Shown here piece by piece: positions 15,894-25,827 of a DNA stretch of 52,981 nt. The notes under the pieces were generated by a model. That model saw nothing but the letters and a program-made list of their open reading frames with translations. It did no database searches and had not been told where the DNA came from. The position numbers and the translations under genes were made by a program. Source of the DNA: Candidatus Opimibacter iunctus (lineage in GTDB: Bacteria; Bacteroidota; Bacteroidia; Chitinophagales; Saprospiraceae); NCBI GenBank assembly GCA_016716665.1, contig JADJVH010000020.1, positions 1 to 52,981 of the forward strand. The letters run 5' to 3'. How positions within the stretch are numbered: position 1 is the stretch's first letter; each line of letters opens with the position of its first letter.

Positions 15894-17840
15894 CTAGACG
15901 TCCACCCTGGCGTATTTCGCATTGGCTTCGATAAAGGCACGACGAGGTGGCACTTCATCTCCCATCAACATGCTAAAGTATCGATCGGCTTCATGGGCAT
16001 CATCGATACCTACCTTGCGGAATACCCTGTTGTCCGGATCCATGGTTGTCTCCCAAAGTTGCTCTGCATTCATCTCACCGAGACCTTTGTAACGCTGCAC
16101 CTTGATATTAGCAGCCTTCTCACCAACAGTATAACCGTCTACAGCGGCCTGGCGATCGATTTCATTCCAGCAGTATTGAAACTGGGTGCCTTTCGAAACC
16201 CTGTACAATGGAGGTGCCGCAATAAACACGTGACCGTTTTCGATCAGCGGACGCATATAGCGAAAGAAGAACGTCAGGATCAGGGTCACAATGTGGCTGC
16301 CGTCGATGTCGGCGTCGCACATGATGACAATCTTGTGATACCTGAGTTTGTCTATGTTGAGGATACGCGCACCTTCTTTCTCCTCAATACTTACACCGAG
16401 GGCGGTAAACATGTTCTTGATTTCCTCATTGTCATAGATACGATGCTCCATGGCCTTCTCTACGTTGAGGATTTTTCCTCGTAGTGGCAGGATGGCCTGG
16501 AAGTTACGGTCACGGCCTTGCTTGGCAGTACCACCGGCACTATCTCCCTCGACGAGGTAGATCTCACATTGCTTTGGATCTCTTGACGAACAGTCAGCCA
16601 GTTTACCCGGAAGACCACCACCTGTGAGTATATTCTTGCGTTGTACAAGTTCGCGTGCCTTGCGTGCAGCATCACGTGCGCGAGCAGCGATGATCACTTT
16701 CTCCACGATCTTTTTAGCATCTGATGGGTTCTCTTCGAGATAGATAGCGAGTGCATCCCCTACACATTGAGAGACAATACCTACTACTTCTGAATTACCG
16801 AGTTCACCTTTGGTCTGGCCTTTAAACTGGGGCTCTGGCACCTTGACAGATACGACAGCAGTCAATCCTTCACGGTAATCTTCACCGGAGAGTTGAACCT
16901 TTGCTTTGGTAAACAAGCCGCTATCATCACCGTATTTTTTAAAGATACGTGTGATGGCACGCTTAAAGCCTGCTTCGTGTGTTCCTCCATCCCTGGTGGA
17001 AATATTATTGACAAAGGAAAACAGATGCTCCTGGTAGCCTGTGTTGTACTGCAGTGCGACTTCCACTTCGACATTGTCTTCTTTGGCTTTGACGTAGATA
17101 GGACGATCGATCAATGGAGTCCGGCTTTCATCAAGGAACTTGACAAATTCCCTTAGTCCGCCTTCTGAGAAAAAAGTCTCTTGCTTTGGATTACCGTTTT
17201 CGTCAAGTTCGCGGTCATCTCTCAGGTTGAGATAAAGCCCGCTGTTGAGATAGGACAGTTCGCGCAGGCGATTAGCCAGGGTCTCATATTTAAACTCGAG
17301 TGTCTCGAAAATCTCCGGATCCGGCCAGAACGTGATAATCGTGCCTGTTTCCTTGGACTCACCGATGGCGTCAACTGCTGTGGTAGGTTTGCCACGCTCG
17401 TATTCCTGCCTCCATATCTTGCCTTCGCGACGTACTTCAGCGCGGACCTTCTGGCTCAGGGCGTTGACGCAACTGATACCAACCCCGTGGAGGCCGCCGG
17501 AAACTTTGTAAGTATCGTGGTCAAACTTACCTCCTGCGTGGAGGATCGTCATGACAACTTCAAGAGCTGATTTCTGTAATTTTTCGTGCATGCCGACGGG
17601 GATACCGCGGCCATTATCTACCACAGTGAGGGATCCGTCCTTATTGACGACGACTTCGATGTGGGTGCAATACCCAGCCAAATGCTCATCGATCGAGTTG
17701 TCTATGACCTCCCATACCAGGTGGTGGAGACCCTTTACATCTGTACTTCCGATATACATCCCCGGCCTCTTGCGGACGGCTTCCAATCCCTCCAGCGCCT
17801 GGATATTTTCGGCGCCGTAAGTACCCTTTTGTTCACTCAT
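15894..17840 (-). CDS. gyrB: DNA gyrase subunit B
   Basis: This 648-residue ATPase subunit of DNA gyrase introduces negative supercoils together with GyrA. The order is standard. The GHKL ATPase domain carries VIDNSIDEHLAG, VVDNGRGIPVG and SGGLHGVGISCVNALS at about 45-125. The transducer follows with QTKGELGNSEV. The TOPRIM domain has EGDSAGG, PLRGKILNVEKA and DADIDGSHI (residues about 425-510). The C-terminal part holds YKGLGEMNAEQLWETTM. Length is that of the compact GyrB without a large insert. The GyrB-type YKGLGEMN segment fits gyrase, though ParE cannot be fully excluded without comparison. An exact -7 box TACTTTTG lies at 17865-17872, 25 nt before the ATG. Confidence 0.95.
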   Translation of the reverse strand: MSEQKGTYGAENIQALEGLEAVRKRPGMYIGSTDVKGLHHLVWEVIDNSIDEHLAGYCTHIEVVVNKDGSLTVVDNGRGIPVGMHEKLQKSALEVVMTILHAGGKFDHDTYKVSGGLHGVGISCVNALSQKVRAEVRREGKIWRQEYERGKPTTAVDAIGESKETGTIITFWPDPEIFETLEFKYETLANRLRELSYLNSGLYLNLRDDRELDENGNPKQETFFSEGGLREFVKFLDESRTPLIDRPIYVKAKEDNVEVEVALQYNTGYQEHLFSFVNNISTRDGGTHEAGFKRAITRIFKKYGDDSGLFTKAKVQLSGEDYREGLTAVVSVKVPEPQFKGQTKGELGNSEVVGIVSQCVGDALAIYLEENPSDAKKIVEKVIIAARARDAARKARELVQRKNILTGGGLPGKLADCSSRDPKQCEIYLVEGDSAGGTAKQGRDRNFQAILPLRGKILNVEKAMEHRIYDNEEIKNMFTALGVSIEEKEGARILNIDKLRYHKIVIMCDADIDGSHIVTLILTFFFRYMRPLIENGHVFIAAPPLYRVSKGTQFQYCWNEIDRQAAVDGYTVGEKAANIKVQRYKGLGEMNAEQLWETTMDPDNRVFRKVGIDDAHEADRYFSMLMGDEVPPRRAFIEANAKYARVDV

Positions 17841-18323
17841 AAATGGCTATAAAAATTTGAGGTGCAAAAGTAATCAAAATACCCCGTATTTCCTAATGGG
17901 TTGTAAAGTATATTTTGCTGAAAATCAATAATATAAACTTATATTTTTTAATAATATCTGGGTAGATTCCTGTTTCCCCGAAAGCCTGAAAAATCACCCG
18001 GTTTTCCAGTCAGAAAATCATATCAAATCCGGTGCAAAAATCAAACGTTATGAATGTAGTTTTTGCCGCTAATTCACACCAAAGGAAGCTGTCTCCTGGC
18101 AGGCATTCTGCTCCTTGCCCCTCGCTCCTTGCCCCTTGCTTTTAGCCTCCCTTGGATGCCGTAGCTATTTCGCGAAGGCATCTTCAGCCTCTTTCGCCTT
18201 TTCAGCCTTTTCAGCCTTTTCAGCCTCTTTGGCCTCTTTGGCCTCTTTGGCCTCTTCAGCCTTTTTAATATTCTTTCTACCTTCAACACTCTATAACCGG
18301 ATCCTTACTAAATCATTTTTCAA
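17841..18323. repeat. Divergent intergenic region with gyrB promoter and two short-unit tandem arrays
   Basis: The gyrB side (17841-18000) is AT-rich and holds TACTTTTG on the minus strand at 17865-17872, an exact TAnnTTTG match 25 nt from the ATG. The other side holds two arrays. One, at 18111-18145, is made of about five 7-nt units (CTCCTTG, CCCCTCG, CTCCTTG, CCCCTTG, CTTTTAG). The other, at 18181-18265, is made of about nine 9-nt units of TTTTCAGCC/TCTTTGGCC type. No gene is supported; the short frames here are products of the repeats. Confidence 0.75.
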
Positions 18324-21300
18324 GTGAATAAACTGTCCTTCCTTCTTCTCCTTACCCTTTCATTTGTGCTTTCTGTCAATGCACAAGACACCATCAAAGT
18401 CCAGACCCTCACCTGGGCCGACACCCATCGCGCTGACACATTTGATTTTCCAAATGATCCGACGGTGACCTATCGCAAGATCCTGATGAAATATAACATG
18501 CGCTGCCATGATGCCCTGGTGGGCAACGGCAGTACCGGCTGCTATGAATGGGACTATAGCTGTAATACCTTCGTCACCGACCCAACACGTATTGATTCGT
18601 CCAAAGCAACTGCGCCGGATTATACGATCTCCAATTTTACTGGTGTCAGCTTTCCGTACAGTACAGATCCTACATATGTATATACGGCTTACACACAACA
18701 CGAAACTTTGATTGAACAGGGAAATACAACCAGCGAAGCATTCTATGCACCCCAGGGCCCCGTAGTTCCCTTTGCCCCGACAGCCAACTCTTATCGCTAC
18801 CAGGTCATCCTGCAGGCAGATGACTTGCTCACTGGCGGCATGGTGACAGGCCCTGTCTATGGTATTCGTATGTCAATATTACAGCCCGCAGCGACTGTAG
18901 GCTTTTTTAAGATCAGGTTAAAAAATACAAGTCAGTCGGCTGCCGACGATCATCCGGATGATATCGGGTTGCAGGAAGTATATCATAAGACAACAGATTT
19001 TTCCGATGGAGATATTGTCTTTCCGTTTTACCAGGCGTTTAACTGGACAGGCGAAAATCTCCTGGTCGATATTTCTTTCACCACTGATGATCCTTCAGGT
19101 GTACCTGCTTTTGAATTTTTTGAATCCGCTTCCGATGATGCTGCGATTCAATCCATACCAGGTGCAGCAGAACGTAATTTATTTTTTGGAGGTGCCGGTT
19201 CTCTCGATCTTCAGAAACCAGCCTTTGACAACATCAAGGACGAAATCACTATTGCCTTCTGGGCCTATGGCGACCCGGCATTACTGCCTGCTAATACACA
19301 GATCGCAGATGCAACGGACCAGGCAGGAAGACGCATGGCCAATATTCACCTGCCATGGAGCAATGGAGAGGTGTACTGGGATTGTGGCAATGACGGTGCA
19401 AATTATGATCGTATCAATATTCCCGTCTCGACTACTGACTATGAAGGCAAGTGGTCACATTGGGCTTTTACTAAAAACACATTTACAGGAGAGATGGGGA
19501 TCTATCTCAATGGCCAACTTATTCAATCCGGCCTGGGTAAGACCAAAAAAATGGACTTCGATGCATTCCGTTTTGGCCTGGGCCTTGGTAATACCAATCC
19601 ATGGTTTGGTGCCATCGACGAAATCCAGGTGTGGGACAAGGCACTGGATGAAAATACAATCCGCGACTGGATGTTTAAGCAGGCAGATGATACACATCCT
19701 GACTACAATCACCTTCGCAGTTATTTCAAGCTGAATGAAGGAAGTGGGCAGATCGCACATGATGCATCGCCTGTTGCTATTGACGCCAATATCTCATTGC
19801 CATCGTGGAGAGAGGCACGAGGAAACCAGTTGTTTCACAATTTTTCAAAAACCAATCTAAAACCTGTTGCCGTCTTTCTACAGGGCGATTTTACGATACT
19901 GGATACACCCTTGACCGTATTGGATTCTATCGAGAGTACCCAGCACCAGGTCATTCATTATGGGGTGATCGGCACAGACCTCGTACGATTAGATACTCAA
20001 TATGTATATCCTGCAGGCGACCGCCCTGTGTATGATGAGAGTGGTCTACTCATCGATAAGATACTAGCTCCTGCCAATGGGATCATTGATATCAGCACAT
20101 TGTACTATTACTCCAAAAGCAATGCACGTTTCGAACTACTCTCCCTCGTGACTCCTTATGGCATCGGACTCGATCTCGGACCTGAGGGAAAGACATTCAC
20201 CTTTGATGTCACGGATTTTGCTCCGATACTTAAAGGCAAGAGAAGGCTCTCAGTTGAGTTTGGTGGCGAAAACCAGGAAGAACTCGATATTCAGTTCTGG
20301 TTTATCAAAGGCACACCTGAACGTGAGGTATTAGATATCCAGAATATCTGGCCTGAAGGGCGTGGGTATTTCTCGGAGATCCAGGCTGACCAGCGCTTCG
20401 AACCAAGACAAGTTCCGCTGAGGGCTGATGCATCGCATTTCAAAATACGTTCCGCTATCACGGGGCACGATCAAAACGGAGAGTTCGTGCCACGCCAGCA
20501 TTACATCAACATCAATGGAGGTGCGCAGGAATTTACGTATGATGTCTGGAAAGCATGCAGCAAAAATCCGATATATCCCCAGGGAGGCACCTGGGTCTTT
20601 GATCGCGCAGGCTGGTGTCCGGGCATGGCTACAGATGTACATTCTTTTTCCCTTGACGGCTTCGCACAACCGGGAGAAACAGTTGAAATCGATTACGGTG
20701 TCAATGGTGGCTCTATGTCTGCTGCCAATTACCTGGTCAACAACCTGCTGGTGAGCTATGGACCTGATCATGCACAGAATGATGCATCGATTGAATCTAT
20801 CATTCGTCCAAACAACAAGGCTGTGGAATACGCACGAATCAACCCGGCCTGCAACACCCCGACCATCTTCGTAAAGAATACCGGCACACAGCCGATAGAA
20901 TCTATGCTGATCAGTTATGCCACTGCTCCATGGAATGCAGAAACATATACATGGAATGGCAACCTTGAGCCCCAGGCTTCGGAGGAAATTGTTTTACCGC
21001 AGCCTCATCAAGGCTTCTGGCAGGAGGGTGGATTCTTTACCGCTACTATCCTGCAGGTAAATGAGGTGGCTGATGAGAATCCTGAAAACAACGTCATGCA
21101 ATCCACCTTTGACCAGGTCAGGGTGTATGACTATGTCGATCCAATCCAACTGCGCATACAGACCAATGCTACAGGCGGTGATTACTTCTACAAGATCAAG
21201 AACGAAGCAGGCTCAGTCGTCTTGTTGCGTAACAATATGGGAAACAATACGGTCTATACGGATGACATGATGTTTCCTGCCGGCTGCTACACCCTTGACT

Positions 21301-21752
21301 TCAGGGATGCAGGAGAGGATGGCCTTTCCTTCTGGTTTTTTCCGGAAAATGGAAATGGCAGCCTTCGGATTCAACGCAAACTGCAATCAGGTGGGGCGAT
21401 TCCATTGTACTCATTCAATCCAGATTTCGGTGGTGGGGTACAATATGATTTCCATGTCGGCGCACTCATCTCTGCTACTGAAGAGACGGAGCAGGCATTC
21501 CAGCTCTTCAGCACCTATCCTAATCCAGCGATGGATGAGCTGAAGATTGATCTCATGGGATTTGAAGGACAGACATTGACATTCCAACTGGTGGACATGA
21601 CCGGCAAAACGATGCTTACCAAGACATATCGCAGTGAATCAGGAAATGAAACAACGGAGATCGATCTGAGTCGCCTGGTACCGGGGATGTATATCCTGCG
21701 TGGCACAGATGGCAAGCGCAACTGGGTGAGGGATGTGGTGAAGGGGAATTGA
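18324..21752 (+). CDS. Secreted PNGase F-related protein with LamG-like insert and T9SS sorting domain
   Basis: This 1,142-residue protein has a GTG start and a signal peptide (NKLSFLLLLTLSFVLSVNAQ). After it comes a PNGase F-like N-terminal region (RKILMKYNMRCHDALV, then GCYEWDYSCNTFV). A LamG/concanavalin-like domain follows at about 285-450 (EITIAFWAYG, KWSHWAFTKN, IYLNGQLIQSG, FGAIDEIQVWDKAL). The PNGase F-like C-terminal region includes YPQGGTWVFDRAGWCPG. The protein ends in a type A T9SS sorting domain (TYPNPAMDELKIDL ... GMYILRGTDGKRNWVRDVVKGN). PNGase F removes N-linked glycans from glycoproteins. Whether this distant relative keeps the acidic catalytic residues cannot be settled by eye. 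It should be secreted or surface-bound. It stands alone between gyrB and mfd. Confidence 0.8.
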   Translation: MNKLSFLLLLTLSFVLSVNAQDTIKVQTLTWADTHRADTFDFPNDPTVTYRKILMKYNMRCHDALVGNGSTGCYEWDYSCNTFVTDPTRIDSSKATAPDYTISNFTGVSFPYSTDPTYVYTAYTQHETLIEQGNTTSEAFYAPQGPVVPFAPTANSYRYQVILQADDLLTGGMVTGPVYGIRMSILQPAATVGFFKIRLKNTSQSAADDHPDDIGLQEVYHKTTDFSDGDIVFPFYQAFNWTGENLLVDISFTTDDPSGVPAFEFFESASDDAAIQSIPGAAERNLFFGGAGSLDLQKPAFDNIKDEITIAFWAYGDPALLPANTQIADATDQAGRRMANIHLPWSNGEVYWDCGNDGANYDRINIPVSTTDYEGKWSHWAFTKNTFTGEMGIYLNGQLIQSGLGKTKKMDFDAFRFGLGLGNTNPWFGAIDEIQVWDKALDENTIRDWMFKQADDTHPDYNHLRSYFKLNEGSGQIAHDASPVAIDANISLPSWREARGNQLFHNFSKTNLKPVAVFLQGDFTILDTPLTVLDSIESTQHQVIHYGVIGTDLVRLDTQYVYPAGDRPVYDESGLLIDKILAPANGIIDISTLYYYSKSNARFELLSLVTPYGIGLDLGPEGKTFTFDVTDFAPILKGKRRLSVEFGGENQEELDIQFWFIKGTPEREVLDIQNIWPEGRGYFSEIQADQRFEPRQVPLRADASHFKIRSAITGHDQNGEFVPRQHYININGGAQEFTYDVWKACSKNPIYPQGGTWVFDRAGWCPGMATDVHSFSLDGFAQPGETVEIDYGVNGGSMSAANYLVNNLLVSYGPDHAQNDASIESIIRPNNKAVEYARINPACNTPTIFVKNTGTQPIESMLISYATAPWNAETYTWNGNLEPQASEEIVLPQPHQGFWQEGGFFTATILQVNEVADENPENNVMQSTFDQVRVYDYVDPIQLRIQTNATGGDYFYKIKNEAGSVVLLRNNMGNNTVYTDDMMFPAGCYTLDFRDAGEDGLSFWFFPENGNGSLRIQRKLQSGGAIPLYSFNPDFGGGVQYDFHVGALISATEETEQAFQLFSTYPNPAMDELKIDLMGFEGQTLTFQLVDMTGKTMLTKTYRSESGNETTEIDLSRLVPGMYILRGTDGKRNWVRDVVKGN

Positions 21753-21837
21753 GTGATCCCTCAGGGATTTAAAAAATTTCCTGACTTGAAAGTCCGGGCT
21801 ATTCATGTTTCGGCTACGCCCAACAACCGAAGATCAA

Positions 21838-21877
21838 TTTTCACTCTTCACTTTTCGTTCTTCGCTTTTCACTTACC
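21838..21877 (+). repeat. 7-nt tandem array directly upstream of mfd
   Basis: The stretch reads as 7-nt units ACTCTTC, ACTTTTC, GTTCTTC, GCTTTTC, ACTTACC and ends 12 nt before the mfd ATG at 21889. The open frame that extends mfd upstream to 21805 runs through this array and is not likely to be coding. It belongs to the set of short-unit arrays described in the findings. Confidence 0.75.
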
Positions 21878-21888
21878 TTTGGCTTCCC

Positions 21889-24800
21889 ATGACGGACCTG
21901 GAGCGGTTGATTGACCTGTATGGTCAGGATACGACTGTAAAATTGCTTCAACAGGCTCTGCTGGCGGATCAGGTACACATAGGGGTATCCGGATTGGCCG
22001 GCAGCGGAAAATCCTTTGCCCTGTCCGGACTGATGCTCAATGGCTGCGGCCCTTGGCTCATCATCGCCCCCGACAAAGAAGCCGCCGCTTATTTCCAGAA
22101 TACGCTCGCCTCTCTCCTCCCCGATGCAGACATTCTCTTCATCCCGGATAGCTTCAAGCGCCCGGGCCTGATCGAAGAGATCATCTCCAGCCAGGTCATG
22201 GAGCGAACCGAAGCGGTCAATAAGATGCATTCGAATGCAACTGTCGGGTATCAGAAAGCCACGATGGTCGCAGTGACCTATCCCGAAGCGCTGGTAGAAT
22301 CAGTTATCTCGCCTTCTTCGGTCACGAAGCAACAAATCCAGATCAAGAAAGGCGAGAACCTCGGTGTAGATGGCTTACTCTCTCTCCTGGTCGATATCGG
22401 TTTCGTCCGCGTCGACTTTGTCTATGAGCCGGGTCAGTTTTCGATCCGCGGCGGTATCATCGATATCTTCTCTTTCGGAAATGAATGGCCTTATCGTATC
22501 GAACTCTTTGACGAAGAAGTCGAAAGTATCAGGCTCTTTGATCCGCTCACACAATTGTCTCAGCGCAATCTCGCCCTGGTCAATATCATCCCCAATGTCC
22601 AGACGCATTTCGAAAGCAAGGAATATATCCCACTGCTTGATGCTATTCCTTCATCAACCATTGTGTGGATCCAGGAGCCAGGCCTGATCATCGATCGCTA
22701 TCAGGATACATTTGAAAGATTGTCTTCAATCAGCATCATTGATATCGATCCGGAGCTCTTCACTGTACAGCGCTTTATTAAGGAAAAACAATTCACGCCG
22801 ACGCACGCATTTATAGATGGCCTGAAATCCAGGCGAGTTGTGGTGGAAGGTGATTCTACAGAGTTTGTCGAGACTTCATCTATGATCACCTTCAAGATGA
22901 AATCGCAACCGAGCTTCAACAAGAACTTTCCGTTGCTCATCGACGATCTCAAGAGCCAGACCAAAGCAGGGCGGACCAATTACATATTTACCGCCAATGC
23001 ACGTCAGGTCGAACGCTTCTATTCTATCTTCGAAGACCTCGGCGCCCAGATCCAATTCACTCCGATCACCAAATCGATCCACGAAGGATTTATCGATGCT
23101 TCTGCAAAGGTGGTATGCTATACCGATCACCAGATCTTCGAGCGCTTTCATCAATATCACCTGCGCCGTGGGTTTACCAAGGACCAGGCCCTCAATGTAA
23201 GGTTGCTTCGCGAACTCCAACCTGGAGATTACGTCACGCACATCGATCACGGCATTGGAAAATATTCCGGCCTCGAAAAAATAAACATTGGTGGACACCT
23301 TCAGGAATCCGTCAGGCTGTTTTATAAAAACAACGACATCCTCTACGTCAGTATCCATTCGCTGCATAAGATTTCAAAATTCGTAGGCAAGGATGGCACA
23401 GAACCAGTACTGAGCAAACTCGGTTCAGACGCATGGGAAAATCTCAAGCGCAAGACCAAATCCAAAGTCAAGGACATCGCGCGCGAGCTGATCAAACTCT
23501 ATGCAGTACGAAAAAATGCACCGGGTCATGCCTTTGCGCCTGATGGATATTTACAAAACGAACTAGAAGCTTCGTTTATCTACGAAGACACACCGGACCA
23601 GTTTAAGGCCACCCAGGATGTCAAGGAAGATATGGAGCGTGCCCATCCGATGGACCGCCTGATCTGCGGAGATGTGGGTTTTGGAAAAACAGAAGTCGCG
23701 ATCCGCGCTGCCTTTAAAGCAATCACGGATGGAAAACAAGTTGCTGTCCTGGTACCGACAACTATCCTTGCCTTACAGCATAGTCATAGTTTCAAAGATC
23801 GGCTCGGTCCGATGGGCGCCAGCATCGACTATGTCAATCGCTTCCGCTCCGCCAAAGAGAAAAAAGAAATCTATGAGCGCCTCAAGGAAGGCAAACTGGA
23901 TCTCGTGATCGGGACACATGCCATCCTCAACAAGGATATCGAGTTTAAAGACCTCGGTTTGCTCATCGTAGACGAAGAACAAAAATTTGGCGTAGGCGCA
24001 AAAGAAAAACTACGCAAGATCAAGGTCAATGTCGATACGCTGACACTGACTGCTACACCAATACCTCGTACACTGCAGTTTTCATTGATGGCGGCACGTG
24101 ACCTCTCTATCATACGCACTCCGCCACCAAACCGTCAGCCTATTCACACTGAGCGAAGGGTATTCAATGAAGAAGTGGTGCGGGACGCGATCTACTACGA
24201 AGTCAACCGCGGAGGCCAGGTTTTCTTTGTGCACAACCGTATCAAGACCCTACCAGAGATCACAGCGTTGATCAAACGAGTATGTCCTGATGTAGATGTT
24301 GCCATGGCACACGGCCAGATGGAATCAGATCATCTGGAGGAGACGCTGCTTGAATTTATCAACAAGAAACATGATGTACTGGTGTGTACCAACATCATTG
24401 AGACCGGTCTTGACATCCCCAATGCCAATACCATCATCATCAACCATGCTAACCAGTTTGGCCTGAGCGATCTGCACCAGTTGCGCGGACGTGTGGGCCG
24501 TTCCAATAAAAAAGCATTTTGCTATCTGTTTGCTCCTCCTTTGAGTTCATTGACGCATGAAGCCCGCAAGCGTCTTCAGACGGTCGAAGAGTTTTCAGAT
24601 TTGGGAAGTGGATTTGATATCGCGATGCGCGACCTTGACATTCGTGGTGCTGGTAATCTGCTCGGTGGCGAGCAAAGCGGATTTATATCCGACATTGGTT
24701 ACGAGACCTATCAGAAGATACTCGAAGAAGCGATCCAGGAACTCAAGGAGAGTGACTTTAAAGATCTCTTTAAGGAGCAGATGGAGCGCGACCGCAAATA

Positions 24801-25281
24801 TGTGCAGGATGTGCAGATCGACAGTGATGTGGAAATGCTCATCCCGGATGAATATGTGTCCAATATTGACGAGCGCCTACGATTGTATACCGAACTGGAC
24901 CATATCGATTCAGAAGAAGGCATTACGAAATTTGCCCTTGCCCTTGAAGACAGGTTTGGCTCCAGGCCCCGGGTGGTTGAAGAATTGTTTGAAGGCCTTC
25001 GCCTACGGTGGATTGCCCGATCTCTTGGCTTTGACAGAGTCACGCTTAAAAATGGGGTCCTGCGTTGCTACTTCCATAAAAATGCGCAGTCCGCATACTA
25101 TGAAAGCACGATTTTTGACCGGTTGATCAAATTATTGGGAACTAAAGGCAGGGTTTTGGACATTCAGTTAAAACAATCCGCCACCAGATTGTTAATGATC
25201 AAGGAGAAAATCAAATCCATGAAATCTGCGAGGGAGTTTTTACTTTCACTTCAAAGTATGACGGAACAAGAAACCGCCTGA
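21889..25281 (+). CDS. mfd: Transcription-repair coupling factor
   Basis: This 1,130-residue Mfd removes RNA polymerase stalled at DNA damage and recruits UvrA. It has the degenerate UvrB-like N-terminal module (about 1-340, with FVRVDFVYEPGQFSIRGGIIDIFSF). The RNA-polymerase interaction domain opens with LQPGDYVTHIDHGIGKYSGLEKI. The RecG-like SF2 motor has Walker A GDVGFGKTEVAIRAAFKA, DEEQKFGVGAKEKL as the DExx box, TATPIPRTLQFSLMAARD, and QLRGRVGRSNKKAFCYL as motif VI. A C-terminal domain ends the chain. Start MTDLERLIDLYGQD is chosen because the longer frame reads through a low-complexity array. ydbS-like and ydbT-like genes follow after 5 and 4 nt, so the three probably share a transcript. 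Confidence 0.95.
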   Translation: MTDLERLIDLYGQDTTVKLLQQALLADQVHIGVSGLAGSGKSFALSGLMLNGCGPWLIIAPDKEAAAYFQNTLASLLPDADILFIPDSFKRPGLIEEIISSQVMERTEAVNKMHSNATVGYQKATMVAVTYPEALVESVISPSSVTKQQIQIKKGENLGVDGLLSLLVDIGFVRVDFVYEPGQFSIRGGIIDIFSFGNEWPYRIELFDEEVESIRLFDPLTQLSQRNLALVNIIPNVQTHFESKEYIPLLDAIPSSTIVWIQEPGLIIDRYQDTFERLSSISIIDIDPELFTVQRFIKEKQFTPTHAFIDGLKSRRVVVEGDSTEFVETSSMITFKMKSQPSFNKNFPLLIDDLKSQTKAGRTNYIFTANARQVERFYSIFEDLGAQIQFTPITKSIHEGFIDASAKVVCYTDHQIFERFHQYHLRRGFTKDQALNVRLLRELQPGDYVTHIDHGIGKYSGLEKINIGGHLQESVRLFYKNNDILYVSIHSLHKISKFVGKDGTEPVLSKLGSDAWENLKRKTKSKVKDIARELIKLYAVRKNAPGHAFAPDGYLQNELEASFIYEDTPDQFKATQDVKEDMERAHPMDRLICGDVGFGKTEVAIRAAFKAITDGKQVAVLVPTTILALQHSHSFKDRLGPMGASIDYVNRFRSAKEKKEIYERLKEGKLDLVIGTHAILNKDIEFKDLGLLIVDEEQKFGVGAKEKLRKIKVNVDTLTLTATPIPRTLQFSLMAARDLSIIRTPPPNRQPIHTERRVFNEEVVRDAIYYEVNRGGQVFFVHNRIKTLPEITALIKRVCPDVDVAMAHGQMESDHLEETLLEFINKKHDVLVCTNIIETGLDIPNANTIIINHANQFGLSDLHQLRGRVGRSNKKAFCYLFAPPLSSLTHEARKRLQTVEEFSDLGSGFDIAMRDLDIRGAGNLLGGEQSGFISDIGYETYQKILEEAIQELKESDFKDLFKEQMERDRKYVQDVQIDSDVEMLIPDEYVSNIDERLRLYTELDHIDSEEGITKFALALEDRFGSRPRVVEELFEGLRLRWIARSLGFDRVTLKNGVLRCYFHKNAQSAYYESTIFDRLIKLLGTKGRVLDIQLKQSATRLLMIKEKIKSMKSAREFLLSLQSMTEQETA

Positions 25282-25286
25282 AACCA

Positions 25287-25823
25287 ATGAGCCCGATCAA
25301 CGAATTATTTACCAATGACCAGATCGATCTGCAGGGACTTCCCGATGCAGAGCAGTTGGAAATGATTCCGCTCGAACCTGCCTACAAAACCGTACGCTAC
25401 ATTTCAGCGGCCCTGATCGCTTTTGTCATCATTACCGCCAGTTGGGCTATAGTCATGTTTCAACCTGATCTCGCACCATACGGCTATATAGGTGCAGGAT
25501 TGATGACCCTGATCGCCTGGTGGATGGTGGTCTATAACGGACTTGCTTTTCATTACATGGGCTATGCCATCCGGGAGAAAGACATTACCTACAAGTCAGG
25601 TTGGCTTTGGAAAAGCATGACCACCGTTCCTTTCAACAGAGTGCAACACTGTGATCTTAGGCAAGGCATCATCGACCGGCGTTTTGGACTATCCAAACTC
25701 ACCATCTATACCGCGGGAGGACAGAGTACCGACCTGATGATTCCCGGGCTGCTGCCGGAAACGGCTGAAAAACTTAAGACCTTCATCCTCAGGTCTACCG
25801 AACAGTCCATCGAGAACGAATAG
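25287..25823 (+). CDS. PH-domain membrane protein, YdbS-like
   Basis: This 178-residue protein has two transmembrane segments near 38-58 (YISAALIAFVIITASWAIVMF) and 66-82 (GLMTLIAWWMVVYNGL). A bacterial PH-like domain follows with FHYMGYAIREKDITYKSGWLWKSMTTVPFNRVQHCDL, LSKLTIYTAGG and LMIPGLLPETAEKL. These phrases are diagnostic of the YdbS family. It begins 5 nt after mfd and is followed 4 nt later by the three-domain YdbT-like gene. The pair is conserved in many bacteria; in Bacillus, YdbS/YdbT are tied to tolerance of envelope stress and bacteriocins, but a role here is unproven. Confidence 0.85.
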   Translation: MSPINELFTNDQIDLQGLPDAEQLEMIPLEPAYKTVRYISAALIAFVIITASWAIVMFQPDLAPYGYIGAGLMTLIAWWMVVYNGLAFHYMGYAIREKDITYKSGWLWKSMTTVPFNRVQHCDLRQGIIDRRFGLSKLTIYTAGGQSTDLMIPGLLPETAEKLKTFILRSTEQSIENE

Positions 25824-25827
25824 GCAG

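Noticed and set aside
21805..21888. N-terminal extension of Mfd
   Set aside because: It translates a 7-nt repeat array (SLFTFRSSLFTYL). The conserved protein begins at MTDLERLIDLYG.
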